Shown piece after piece: positions 47,101 through 58,882 of a stretch of 64,000 nt of DNA. The stretch is taken from contig NC_135212.1 of assembly GCF_052324685.1 (NCBI RefSeq), forward strand, positions 15,248,410 through 15,312,409. Direction: 5' to 3'. Both the position numbers and the translations under genes were made by a program. Positions within the stretch are counted from its first letter, which is position 1. Each line of letters opens with the position of its first letter. Under the pieces are notes generated by a model that saw nothing but the letters and a program-made list of their open reading frames with translations, did no database searches and was not told the origin of the DNA. The DNA is from Brachyhypopomus gauderio. Taxonomy: Eukaryota > Chordata > Actinopteri > Gymnotiformes > Hypopomidae.

Positions 47101-48154
47101 CTGGTTTAGAACTATGTGCAAAGAATAAAATATTAAATGATTCACACCTGGTATATAATATGAGATAATTCCCACCTGGTATATAATACGAGACAATTCA
47201 CACCTGGTATATAATACGAGATAATTCATACCTGGTATATAATGTGAAATAATTCACACCTGGTATATAATATGAGATCATTCAAACCTGGTATATAATA
47301 TGAAATAATTCACACATGTTATATTATATGAGATAATTCATACCTGTATATAATATGAAATAATTCACACCTGGTATATAATATGAAATAATTCACACCT
47401 GTTATATAATATGAGATAATTCATGCCTGGTATATAATATGAAATAATTCACACCTGGTATATAATATGAGTTAATTCATACCTGGTATATAATATGAGT
47501 TAATTCATACTTGGTATATAATATGAGATAATTCATACCTGGTATATAATCATGTCGGTGAGGAATATTCGGAACCACAGCCAATTCTCTGTCTTCCATG
47601 CCATGCATATCTTACTGAACTCTGCAAGAAATGAGTCTGGGTAAGCAATAACTGAAGAAATAGAAAACTTTAATGCTGCTTTGACATCATGATATGCAGA
47701 CCAGTCATCCACTGACAAAATGAAAGCAAACCCCCATTAACTCATTCTGAAGGTATTCCAATGGTGAGAAACTCAGAATTTCAGAATACCGTGAGTCCCA
47801 TTCATAAAACCTACCACCAGATGTAACGTGATGTTAACAGTAAACATCTCCACAGTAGCATGTTTCCTTATTAATGAATGTGGACTTTTGATATCGGGTA
47901 CTACCACATTTTGTCTTTATAACAGAACACACTGCCAAAACCACCACGTGAACCTGTCCGATGGTAAACGTTCCAGTAAAAAGCCCATGTGAATTACTGC
48001 TGACAAGACAAATATATAGATTGAGGAGATAAACAGTTTTGCCATCATTTAGAAGAAAAGCTGAAGTTTGAACTATCCTGTGAAAGTTACACACATTAAA
48101 TTTTTTTTTATTGGCCCTCACACACACTCACACTCACACACACATTCACAAACT

Positions 48155-48233
<79 letters not shown>

Positions 48234-49352
48234 TACCTGATTCCAGAGTGTCATGTGAATGCAGGAGGTCCCAACTCTCTCTCGCAGTGCGGAAATGTTC
48301 CAAAGTCTCTGTCCACCCCGTCATTTCGGTTTTATTCACCAGAATGTGTCTTCCTCGTCCCATCCCGAGAGCATCTTCATCATCGGAGCTCTACAAGCAC
48401 ACACACAATCGAGGTCAGAAAACCCTGGACACATTTAAATGGTCATTATCTCTTTAGGCCCAACCCTTGACCTCTGACCTGGGTAGTCCTCACCACGGTT
48501 TTCTCTCTTCCATCTGCAAGCTTGCGTTTCTTGTGTGCGTGTTTCCCACTTGATCTCTCCACCTCCACGTCGTTAAACACGCCTGACAGATCCTCCAGCA
48601 GAACCCATGGAGTTGAGCCCAGAGAGTTATGACCTGTCTCACACACACAGTTATGACCTGTCTCACACACACAGTTATGACCTGTCTCACACACAGAGTT
48701 ATGACCTGTCTTACACACAGAAATTAAGCACTGGTTCAATTCTAAAACATCTGTAACAGATACTGTTGTCCATGAGTTTAATAAGACAAGTACAAACAAG
48801 CATGTTTACGACATTCAATTTCCTGTTAACATCTGAAAAAGCTTCTGATTTACAGAATCAAACTGTGTTCTGTGCATTAAAGATTAAGACTTGAATGATG
48901 CTAGTTGAAAAGAACCAACGCCCACACACACACACACACACACGCACATGCACATGCACATGCGTGCACACACACACACGCGCACACACAAACACACACA
49001 CACCCACACACAAACATGCCCACACACACACATATGCGCGCACACACACATATGCGCACACACACACACGCGCGCGCACACACACGCACACACACACACA
49101 CACTGACCCTGAAAGAGCGAGGGCTGCACAGCGGACACATAGAGGTAGGAACAGCGGAACAGCACGAGAGTTGAGCAGGTAACAATCTGACTACAGCAGC
49201 GGCACAATGTGTCTCCCTCCAGACTGGGCAGGTAAGGACACACCTCCTTCACCCTCTGGAGGAGCTCCGTGTAGGTCCTACAGAACACACACACACAAAT
49301 TTACGTTATGGCATTTAGCAGACGCTCTTATCCAGAGCGACTTACTTACTAC

Positions 49353-49407
<55 letters not shown>

Positions 49408-49450
49408 CCTTCACCCTCTGGAGGAGCCCCGTTTATGTCCTATAGAGCAA

Positions 49451-49524
<74 letters not shown>

Positions 49525-52500
49525 ACCTGCTCCCTTTCTCTCCCTGCCATTCACACCGTGTTCCAACCACTCCCACTATCTCAAGCAGTCTCTCCCACGG
49601 CTCTGCCACCACTGATGACTTTTCTGACAGGCCGTCAATCACGTAGCGCTGGCCACGCCCCAATCCCGGAGACTTAAGCCCAGCCACTTCCTGTGACGCT
49701 GAGTGAGAGAGAGAGGGAGAGAGAGAGAGAGGCATGAAAAACAAGTCCTTCTGAGAAAATCTTGTGATGAAAATTCTGTCCTTTTTTTAAAATGCAAAGC
49801 AGCACATCAAACTAGATGTGACTGAACACGTGTGCTCACTGGGCCACGGTCTCTTGCAGAATGAGAGAAAATAAGTGTTCATGATCATTCATCTGTACTG
49901 TAAGAGAAGACCATGTTACTAACCCCATTTCTGTGTGTTTAATGTAGAGGGGAACTATTATTGACCCAATAACAGTGTACATAATAGGAAAGGGTCATGT
50001 AACTTATTCATGTTACTCTGTGTTCACATAGGAAGAGTGTTACAGTTACTGACCCTGTAACAGTTCATAAGAGTTATGAGCAGATGAATGTAACTAATCC
50101 AGTGTCACTTGGTTACAAGAGGAGTGTAACTGTTACGGACACTGTAACCTCTTATGAGAGTATGAGAGTGAACCTCTTACTGACCCTGTAACTGTATTTG
50201 TGTAAGGGGGAAGTGTGACTGTATTTGTATAAGAGGGAAGTGTGACTGTTTCACCTTGAAACTATGTGGAACTGTTTTATTAGTTTAATGCACACACGTT
50301 CATTAAATTAAAAAGTTTCAATTTTACTATCACTCACTTTTGTTTTAAACATGTACAGGAATTTTGTTGCAATAAATATTAGTCCTGTGAGATATGTGTA
50401 TATTTGAGATATTTCATACCATCATATGGTTAAAAGAGGCATGATCTTCACTTTCAAATGTGAAAAAATTTATACTTTAATATGAGTTGTATAATTGAAA
50501 AGTATGAAAAACACCTTTTGGGTCAGTGCAGTAAAAACACCTTTATTTGTTTTTACTGTGCATGCAAATATATAATTGTAAATTTAATTTGTAAATGTGC
50601 CATATTTGTCAATTGTGATTTTCACCCCACTCGAAATTTGTCCTCTGCATTTACCCATCTGTGTAGTGATAAGACACACACACACACACACTAGTGATTA
50701 CTAGGGGGCTGTGGTGCACGCATGCCCAGAGCGGTGGGCAGCCCTTGCCCGACGCCCAGGGAGCAGTTTGGGTTAGGTGCCTTGCTCAAGGGTACATCAG
50801 TCATGACCTCAAGACCAGTTCCCTACCACCGGACCATGACTGCCCAATATAGTATATGATATACACTCACCGGCCACTTTATTAAGTACACCTTGCTAAT
50901 ACTGGGTTGGACCACATTTTGCCTTCAGAACTGCCTTAATCCTTTGTGGCAGATTCAACTATGTACTGGGAACATTCCTCAGAGAGTCTGGTCCATATTG
51001 ACATGATAGCATCACGCAGTTGCTGCAGATTTGTCAGCTCCACATCCATGATGCGAATCTCCCTTTCCACCACATCCCAAAGGTGCTCTATTGGATTGAG
51101 ATCTGGGGATTGTGGAGGCCATTTGAGTACAATGAACTCATTATCGTGATCAAGAAATACTGATGCTCGGTTTGAACTGCAGCAGATCGACTCTACATGC
51201 CTAAATGCATTGAGTTGCTGCCATGTGATTGGCTGATTCGACGTTTGCGTTAAAGAGCAGTTGGACAGGTGTACCTAATAAAGTGGCCAGTGAGTGTATA
51301 TGTGAGTCTCATCGATGTTTCAAGATGGTGACGCACATGGTTTCCTTGGTCCTGCACTCTAATACTTTTTGTTTTTGTTTATATCCTTGTGTTCAGATAT
51401 TCCAATGTGATTTCCTACACCAAGGACATGATTATTCATACGCCTGGAAAATTTTTGAGAAACTTATTTTCTTTCAACCAGAAATTTCCCAGAAAAAGAA
51501 AAAGAACATTTGACACTTGAACAATAAGTGGCATGTCCAACATTATTCATACCCATAGCGAACTGTCAGTCTATGGGAAATCCCAAAGCTCACTTCTAAA
51601 GCACCTATGACCCTGACTCACTGGCGACGCTGTTTTAATCAGCTCAACAATGAGCAATCAGCAGCTCTCTGCAGTTTGAGGACAGTCACGGCTAAGCCAG
51701 AAGAGCCACCTAAGCAGCCGCTACACGCAGTCACAGACAGGAAAGGGCTACAAGGCCAAATCTAAATGTTCTCAAGTTCCAGTGGCTACAGTGCAAAGTA
51801 TTATTAGAAACACAATATGTTCAGCACTGTGGAACATCTCAGAGGTGGAAAAGAAGCCAAGGATCACCACCAAGGCCATCCTGGTGAATCTGGGCTCTGC
51901 TGGTGCCAACGTCTCAAGGCCGACAGCCCAAAGGATACGAACACATGAGTTCCATGTATGCAGACCAAAGAGGACGACACTTCTCCAAAAAAAAAAAAGC
52001 CAGCCAGTAAAAAAAGTAAAAAAAAAAAATCTGCTTGGGCTTTGCAAATGCTCATCTGGACAAAGAAGAAGACTTCTGGTTTTCTGTTTTATGGGCAGAT
52101 GAAACAAAAATGTAATTGTTTGGCCACAATGTATCCTTCATTTGGCGTAAAAACGGAGAAGCCGTCAACCCCAAAAACACCATTCGCACTGTCAAACATG
52201 GTGGTGGGAACCTAATGATTGGGGTGTTTTTCAGCCAGTGGTCCAGGGAACCTAATCACAGTACACGGCAGGATAAAATTAGAGCAATACATCAAGATTC
52301 TCAACAACATCATTCAGTCTGCAGAGAAACTTGGCCTTGGGCTCCAGTGGACATTTCAGCACGACAACGACCCAAAACACACAAGAAATGGTCAGTGGAC
52401 AAAAACATTAACGTTTTGCAGTGAGCAGAGTCAGAGTCAGAGTCAAGGTCAGGGTCAGAGTCAGAGTCAGGGTCCTGCCTTGAATACAATTGAGAATCTG

Positions 52501-54523
52501 TGGAGATCAGTGTGACGGCAAGAAGACCCTCCAATCTCCAAGAATTGGAGCTCATTGCTAAAATACCAGTGGAGATGTGCAAAAAGCCAGTCAGCAATTA
52601 TAGGAAACGTTTGATTGCTGTAATAGCCAATAAAGGCTTTTCTATTAATTACTGGGAAGGGTATGAATAATTTTGGACATGCCACATTTTGTTCAAATGT
52701 AAATAAAAGATGAGACATTTTGTTCCACAATGAGGTCATCTTATTATCTTCTTCTGTGAAATTGCTGGTTGAATGAAAATACATTTGTTAAAATTTGTGC
52801 CAGAATCAGGTGTTCCAATCACGTCCATGGCCACAGAGTGAACACAGAGTTCACAAACCTTCAAGCTGCATTATATATACAGTTGTGCTCAAAAGTTTAC
52901 ATACCCCGGCAGAATTTTAGCTTTCTTGGCATTTTCTCAGAGAATATTAATGATAACACACAAACCTTTTTTCCACTCATGGTTAGTGGTTGGGTGAAGC
53001 CATTTATTGTCCAACCACTGTGTTTTCTCTTTTTAAATTATAATGACAACCAAAAACATCCAAATGACCCTGATCAAAAGTTTACATACCCCAGTTCTTA
53101 ATACATGTATTGCCCCCTCTAATGTCAATGACAGCTTGAAGTCTTTTGTGGTAGTTGTGGATAAGGCTTTATTTTCTCAGATGGTAAAGCTGCCCATTCT
53201 TCTTGGGCAAAAAGCCTCCAGTTCCTGTAAATTCCTGGGCTGTCTTGCATGAACTGCATGCTTGAGATCTCCCCAGAGTGACTCAATGATGTTGAGGTCA
53301 GGAGACTGAGATGGCCACTCCAGAACCTTCACTTTGTTCTGCTGTAGCCAATGACGCGTCAACTTGGCCTTGTGTTTTGGATCGTTGTCATGTTGGAGCG
53401 TCCAAGTGTGTCCCATGCGCAGCTTCCGGGTTGATGAATGCAAATTTGCTTCCAGTATTTGCTGGTAACGTGCTGCATTCATCTTTCCTTCAACTTTGAC
53501 CAAGTTTCCTGTGCCTTTGTAGCTCACACATCTCCAAAACATCAGCGATCCACCTCCATACTTTACAGTAGGAATGGCGTTCCTTTCATCATAAGCCTTG
53601 TTGACACCTCTCCAAATGTAACGTTTATGGTTGTGGCCAAAAAGTTCAATTTTGGTCTCATCACTCCAAATTACATTGTTCCAGAAGTTTTGGGGCTTGT
53701 CTCTGTGTTGTTTGGCGTATTGTAGACAAGATGCTTTGTGGCATTTGCGCAGTAATGGCTTTCTTCTGGCCACTCGACCATGCAGCGCATTTTTCTTCAG
53801 GTGCCTCCTTACTGTGCATCTTGAAACAGCCACACCGCTAGTTTTCAGAGAGTCCTGGATTTCAGCTGATGTTATTTGTGGGTTTTTCTTTGCATCCCGA
53901 AAAAACTTCCTGGCAGTTGTGGCCGAAATTTTTGTTGGTCTATCTGACCGTGGTTTGGTTTTTACAGAGCCCCTGATTTTCCATTTGTTTATCACAGTTT
54001 GAACACTGCTGACTGGCATTATCAATTCCTTGGATATCTTTTTGTATCCCTTTCCTATTTTATACAGTTCAACTACCTTTTCCCGTAGATCCATTGACAA
54101 TTCTTTTGCTTTCCCCATGACTCACAATCCAGAACTGTCAGTGGCTGGATGAAAGATGCAAGAGTCTCTCTGGATCCCAGAAACTCACTCAGCTTTTATG
54201 CACACACACTGATTACAAGCAAACAGGTCACAGGTGAGGATATTACCTTTAGTAGCCATTCAAACCAATTTGTGTCACCTTCTGTGCATGTTATAGGCCA
54301 AAATCACCAGGGTATGTAAACCTTTGATCAGGGTCATTTGGATGTTTTTGGTTGTCATTATAATTTAAAAAGAGAAAATACAGTGGTTGGACATTAAATG
54401 GCTTCACCCAACCACTAACCATGAGTGGAAAAAAGGTTTGTGTGTTATCATTAATATTCTCTGAGAAAAGGCCAAGAAAGCTAAAATTCTGCCAGGGTAT
54501 GTAAACTTTTGAGCACAACTGTG

Positions 54524-54567
<44 letters not shown>

Positions 54568-56417
54568 GCTAATATATATACATATTAGTATATATTAGCA
54601 TTATAGTTATACACACAAACACACAGCAATCTGATTTATTAGCTATACTAGTGAGTGGAAAGACAGGGTTCCCACACCTTGGTTAACATCAAATTCAAGG
54701 ACCTTTCAATGACTTTCCAGGACCAACTTCCTCAAATTCAAGGACTGCACCTGGCACCATTTACCTACTCTTACCCCTGAATATGTTGTCAAAAAACGCT
54801 GTTAATTCAATGCAAATTCAAAAGACCAAATGCCAATTCAAGACATGCATCCTGAAATGTTCTGTGCATGACATTAAGCGCTGATTAAACGAAAACTTAA
54901 TTCACACTCAACATGACTGGCAATTTAGCAGTGGACCTGTGAGAAGGTGACATTCACGTAAAGCGGCTACACATACGTTAACTACCTACAGGAAACACTA
55001 GCTTTCGGTGCTGAACAAACAAACAAACAAAGATTTCTCTACAGGAGAATGACCAAACTTTTGCAAAGTAAAAGTCAGCATAGGCCCTGTAGAATCAACA
55101 TAATTTAAAATGAACTTGTGCTGGCAAAATAATGACACGTTGACAGTAGACAAATAATAATATCAATAATACACATATGCATATACACATACAGTACATA
55201 CATAAAACAGAGGAGCAAAGCCATATAATGAGATTAGAACTATAGATCTCTAGAGAAATCTGGTGTGAGATGATTCTAGCATTTTCCAAGTTTTTTAATC
55301 TACTTAATGAAGAGTAATATGAATATAATTCATTCATAAAGAGAAAAAAGGCTTTTAACCACTCCACTTACTGTAGTGAATGTGGTATTTTGCTAAAAGT
55401 ACGACTACATTTATGGCATCAGAGAAATCCGAACTTTAGTTTTCCGCATAAAGTAAAATGGTATCAAAAGAATGTTAAGTTTGAGATTAATCGTGTTTCT
55501 AGTGTCCATGCAAAAACTTTGTGAATGTTGACATGAAAAAACAAATGCTCCTGGAATTCATCTTCTGATTTACAAAAGGTACATGAATCCACATAATGTT
55601 TAAATCTTATCTTATTTATTATTTTGAAATGAGTCTCTTTTACTTTAGAAGATATGGGCCATTTGACAAGCCATTGTGGTTTTATAATTTGTATTAGGAT
55701 GTTTTGTGAAAGAATCTCTATTACATCTTTTGTCTCATACCATCAGTGATAATCTTGTTATTGCACTTGAAGTCAACTAAGTTAGTCATTCACCTTTAAC
55801 GTGGGCATCGAAACAGTCAACTCTGAATATAAAATGACATTTTTGATTAATTGAATTAATGCTAAAGGAATCACTTTGCAGACTTTCTTAAAATCTTTAT
55901 AAAAACTATCATATCATATTTTTCAACAAAGGATGAGAAATTTAAAACATTATGACAATCTTTTTCATAGCAATCTTTTGTAAATATTGACTTCCTACCA
56001 ACTGTGCCCTATTATTCCTTGACTGCGGTCTTCATCCATGTGAAATTTCAAACTCCCCAAAATATTCAAGGACCTTCAAGGACAACTGTCTTTTATGCCT
56101 GTTTTCAAAAACTTTCCAGGGCCTTGAACTTATTTTTTCAGATTCACAAACTTTCAAGGATTTCAAGGACCCGTGGGAACCCTGGAAAGAACACTGTCCA
56201 AGCGGAGTGAGTGTAAGCATCACTTACCCTGTAACTGTGCGTCTGTGCAGGGGCTTTGTGTTACGTAGCCAATGTAAAACTCTGCTGCTTTGTGCATGTA
56301 TTTATACAACAGACTCGCCGGAAGACGCATCTCCACATTATTGACAATCAATGGCAGAACATCACAGACTGAGGAACATGGGGAAAAAACAAAGAAACAA
56401 ACAAATGTATGTGTATG

Positions 56418-56469
<52 letters not shown>

Positions 56470-58194
56470 AAGAAAGAGAAAGAGGAGGAGAGGGAGAAAA
56501 CATTGTATTAATACCCCAAAGCACTGAATACACTGGCAGAGTCAAAGTCATGAGGAAACGTGTAAATGTGAAAAGCGTCGCACCAAACAGCTTCCTGAAA
56601 CAGTTGACAGGTGTGTCCAAGTCCTCTGCAAGCTCCGCCTCCAACAGGGACTCTCCTAAACTGACCTGAAATATCAAGGGGTCACAGTTCAACATAAGGT
56701 TACTGTAAAATCACAAAGACTAAACAATGGACAGTTTGACAGATATGATACTATGAGATCATATGACACTGTGTATCGTATGATCTGCAACAAATTTGTT
56801 AATTTGTAATAGCTAATATGTAATAGGTCTTTTATCCTAAGAGGTTCCGGATGTGTGTGTGTGTGTGTGTGTGAAGGTGGTTCTCACCCCATGTTGAACT
56901 ACAGACTCTGGAAATCTCTTCAGTAACAATAGAAGCATCTCTGCTTTCTCTAGAGTGTTAAAACACTGCTCTGTAGCCTTCAACAACATCTGGCACTGAA
57001 CAGGGCCAGGAAGAGTTTCAAACACACCTGCAACATACAGACACAAACACACACAATGTTATCAACATGAAAACTGACCTCAAAGACTCTCAAACACATC
57101 CAAGCACATCTCTTTATGACATTTGCTATTGGAACCACACAAGACTCCCATGTGCACCATTAAGACACAACACCTTAATTCTGAAAAAAAAAGATCATTG
57201 CTGTGTTTTTTTTTCTTTAAGCTTAGCCACCATAGCTGCAAATGACAAGACCCTTATCAACCCTGTCAAACTCCCCCCAACTCTCTCTCCCTCTCCCTCT
57301 CCCACTCTCAAACACTTCACCTTTGAGGAACAGGGCGTGTTTGTCCTGGCTGTCATTGCGGAGTGCAGCTGTGATCACGGTGATCTCACGCCACACTACT
57401 GGCTGGTCAGGGAAATTGATGAATCTGGTGCAAAGACAGAAAGGATGCAAAATATAACAGAGTGCAAATTATGTGAAGATTATTGTGAATATTGTGAAGA
57501 TTAATTTCAAAGAATCCTCCAACAGAGCATCTTGACACCAACTCCAAACACCAAAGTGGTAGAGGACACATGTATATAAATACACGCAACTGTGAGGATT
57601 ATTCATCAGTCCCTTCACTTCTTTGTTTACGTCTTTCTAATTAGCGTTGTCATGGTGACCGGCCAGAAGAGGACGTGTCCCCCATCCGCAGGTGTTGGAG
57701 TGGTGCTGATAGTGGGACTACTCAGAGTCTCAGCGCTCTTTGAGAGGACGCGCCTACACTCACATGTCGTAGAGCAGTCTGCCGGCGGAGGCCGTCCTTT
57801 CGGCGTTACGCTCAATAATGTACATCTCATACTAGAACAGAGCAGGAGAGAAAGTGTGGAGAAAACAAACTCAAACCAACACGAAGACGGCGCGACTATG
57901 TTAAAACCAAGACGCTACAGGACATGTTAGCATGCACAAGCGACACATTTAAAGCGTGAACACGTCTGCATGTGAGCTGGGTCTGCTGGTTCTACTGGGT
58001 CTGCTGGTCTACTGGTTCTGCGGGGTCTACTGGGTTTACTGGTTCTGCTGGGTCTGTTGGTCTACCTGTATGTTGAAGTCTGTAGGGTAGAGTGTGCGCG
58101 CGGTGATCAGCCACGCTTTGGCGGCCCAGGGGTCTGCTGGCACGAGCTCGCGCGCTCTCTTCACCAAAAACTCGCAGTCGCCTTGCGCCGACAT
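40478..58194 (-). CDS. ints10: Integrator complex subunit 10, complete, 17 exons
   Basis: Subunit of Integrator, the nuclear complex that cuts snRNA 3' ends and attenuates paused RNA polymerase II. CDS exons: 58066-58194, 57764-57831, 57321-57424, 56888-57027, 56584-56665, 56228-56368, 49527-49698, 49108-49277, 48494-48633, 48237-48390, 47539-47621, 46675-46836, 46128-46236, 45757-45836, 42573-42738, 42171-42264, 40478-40634. All junctions are GT-AG with matching phase, giving 716 aa (human 710). Recognition: N-terminus [53 protein letters not shown]-terminus [17 protein letters not shown]. The exon 2/3 junction codes Ile where mammals have Met (YDM). Intron 6 (6.5 kb) is full of DNA transposons. 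Intron 14 is a 2.7-kb GGTGTTA array. Exon 9's acceptor and exon 11's donor are copied in tandem in the adjacent introns, so extra isoforms are possible. Start: first ATG after a CpG-rich, TATA-less leader. Confidence 0.97.
42843..45752. repeat. GGTGTTAGTG minisatellite with a ~1.1-kb tandem duplication (ints10 intron 14)
   Basis: About 2.7 kb of GTGGTGTTAGTGGTAGTG-type repeats. A non-repetitive leader ('agctatgatcaaaacaatca' ... 'ggagccctgaacacggacat') occurs twice, at about 42850-43075 and 43970-44215, so a block of about 1.12 kb has been duplicated head to tail. The array runs to within about 5 bases of the exon 14 donor. Confidence 0.9.
46336..46624. mobile_element. 289-bp hAT-type MITE (ints10 intron 12)
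   Basis: Termini CAGGGGTGCTCA and TGAGCACCCCTG, flanked by a perfect 8-bp duplication AACTAGGG (46328-46335 and 46625-46632). The body has several GATCGCG words and two copies of 'caacaaattacgttcgcc', the first followed by a C run of about 25. It lies 50 bp beyond the exon 12 donor. Confidence 0.9.
46845..47010. repeat. CA/CACG microsatellite
   Basis: Alternating CACACG, CACATG and CACGCA units immediately upstream (in gene orientation) of ints10 exon 12. Long apparent frames here (VCVCVC, HTHTHT) are artefacts. Confidence 0.95.
47135..47553 (-). repeat. 28-bp array copying the ints10 exon 11 donor site
   Basis: On the minus strand each unit reads ATTATATACCAG then GTATGAATTATC. The first 12 bases equal the last 12 bases of exon 11 and the rest equals the intron start. 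About 14 intronic copies follow the true junction (47538/47539); about 12 keep the CAGGT core. Confidence 0.9.
48109..48232. repeat. (CA)n microsatellite beside ints10 exon 10
   Basis: Long CA run ending 5 bp from the exon 10 boundary at 48237, so on the minus strand the intron begins GTAATG and runs at once into TG repeats. Confidence 0.95.
48624..48720 (-). repeat. 24-bp array copying the ints10 exon 9 acceptor site
   Basis: Four copies of 'gagacaggtcataactgtgt' (24-bp period) on the minus strand. Potential acceptors open exons at 48633, 48657, 48681 and 48705. The frame is open through all units. Confidence 0.9.
48924..49103. repeat. CA/CACG microsatellite in ints10 intron 8
   Basis: CA repeats with GC-rich interruptions (CGCGCG, ATGCGC), directly beside the exon 8 donor. 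Confidence 0.95.
49301..49526. repeat. dispersed repeat fragment plus duplicated exon piece and (CA)n runs
   Basis: A 'tatggcatttagcagacgct' fragment (49306-49350) is followed by CA (about 49359-49406). Then 49407-49452 carries 'ccttcaccctctggaggagc', a partial duplicate of ints10 exon 8 (compare 49247-49266). A second CA run (49453-49522) ends at the exon 7 donor. Confidence 0.85.
50582..50848 (-). mobile_element. tRNA-derived SINE (ints10 intron 6)
   Basis: Minus-strand copy with the 3' 'acaattgacaaatatggcac' end, TG run, body and tRNA-like head; a deletion has removed most of the B box region ('catgacctcaagaccagttc'). Confidence 0.8.
50860..51300. mobile_element. 441-bp non-autonomous DNA transposon with inverted ends
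   Basis: Starts TATACACTCACCGGCCACTT and ends with the near-complement AAGTGGCCAGTGAGTGTATA. The internal sequence ('ttgagatctggggattgtgg') looks like a shrunken transposase gene. Superfamily not assigned. Confidence 0.8.
51400..52800 (+). mobile_element. Tc1-like element with long inverted ends, defective
   Basis: Ends of about 200 bp are inverted copies; both hold GTGGCATGTCCA and ATTATTCATACCC words. Transposase remnants in several frames: [20 protein letters not shown] (51782-52102), [16 protein letters not shown] (52219-52515) and NTIENLW. A CAGAGT/CAGGGT repeat (52428-52475) has expanded inside the coding part. Frameshifts make it inactive. Confidence 0.85.
52880..54521 (-). mobile_element. 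Tc1-like transposon with IR/DR ends, nearly intact
   Basis: About 1.64 kb. Inverted ends of about 220 bp each contain two direct repeats: an outer 'tgctcaaaagtttacatacc' and an inner 'tgatcaaaagtttacatacc', the arrangement known from Sleeping Beauty-type elements. The left end follows TA (52878-52879). The transposase gene is on the minus strand. Confidence 0.9.
53177..54118 (-). pseudogene. Tc1-like DD34E transposase with a late frameshift
   Basis: 313 codons from an ATG in good context ([20 protein letters not shown]). The N-terminal paired-like helix-turn-helix regions ([31 protein letters not shown]) and the catalytic domain are present: [12 protein letters not shown] (first Asp), [12 protein letters not shown] (second Asp), [12 protein letters not shown] (Glu). 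Near the end the frame shifts after ELEAFC; one extra C in the TGCCCAAG run (about 53216) would explain it, since the downstream sequence still reads as transposase in the next frame up to about 53100. The loss is confined to roughly the last 35-40 residues. The family normally has about 340 residues. Whether the protein works is unknown. Confidence 0.85.
54526..54566. repeat. (CA)n microsatellite
   Basis: CA run directly beside the right end of the Tc1-like element. Confidence 0.9.
54665..56183. mobile_element. hAT-like element, 1.5 kb, decayed
   Basis: Ends AGGGTTCCCACA and the complementary GTGGGAACCCT, with an imperfect 8-bp target duplication (GGAAAGAC / GGAAAGAA). Subterminal 'ttcaaggac' and 'tttccagg' words repeat in opposite orientation at both ends. 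The interior is AT-rich with no usable frame. It ends 45 bp from ints10 exon 6. Confidence 0.7.
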
Positions 58195-58309
58195 CCCTGC
58201 AGCGAGCGGAGGTTAAAACCGTGATGATTTATATCATAAACACTCAAATAACCAGACCGCCACCGTCGCAGGAACTTCAAAACAGCAACAATACAACGTC
58301 TTTCTTTTG

Positions 58310-58316
58310 CTTCCGG
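58310..58316 (-). promoter_or_regulatory. possible ETS-type promoter site of ints10
   Basis: CCGGAAG on the minus strand about 115 bp upstream of the ints10 start codon, in a TATA-less region. Such sites are common in housekeeping promoters. This is motif evidence only. Confidence 0.3.
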
Positions 58317-58882
58317 GACACAATCCGCTTTCATATGTATATCAAAATAAAAGTCTTACTCTGACAGACGACAAAAATGAAGATGTTCATTCATGTACAC
58401 ATATCCATTCGTTAAGTAACTATCTACGTAACAGAAGTAAATAATAGATTGTTTTGCACATGCTAACAATTAAAAATGTAGTTTATTTTAATATGAACAT
58501 AGCTGCAGAATACTGTATATAGCTGTACATGGCTACAAAACACTGAAATACATAGAAATAGATTAGCTTTAGCTGTGTTGCTTACATCAGACCATTGTCA
58601 GCCTGGCAAGATTTACCCTTCTGTAGATTTTAATCCTAAAGAATCAAACTGATAAGAGTTGTTAATTTGCACTTTAATATTTAAAGTATTTTACTATTTA
58701 AATACTGAGGGGTAAACCGAATGTTTTACTGATCATCGAGAAAATAAACCAGCAGACAGTGCGTGTAGGCCTACTGTAAATAACCTCACTTAATAAGTGA
58801 GCTTATTTACTGTATTTTAACTGTGTTTGGATAAAAACAAATCCAAACAAATTAGCACTTATTTTCGGTGGAATGTTGTGCA

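Noticed and set aside
48858-49182. HTHTHT / VCVCVC frames
   Set aside because: CA microsatellite translation; only the 49108-49277 part is ints10 exon 8.
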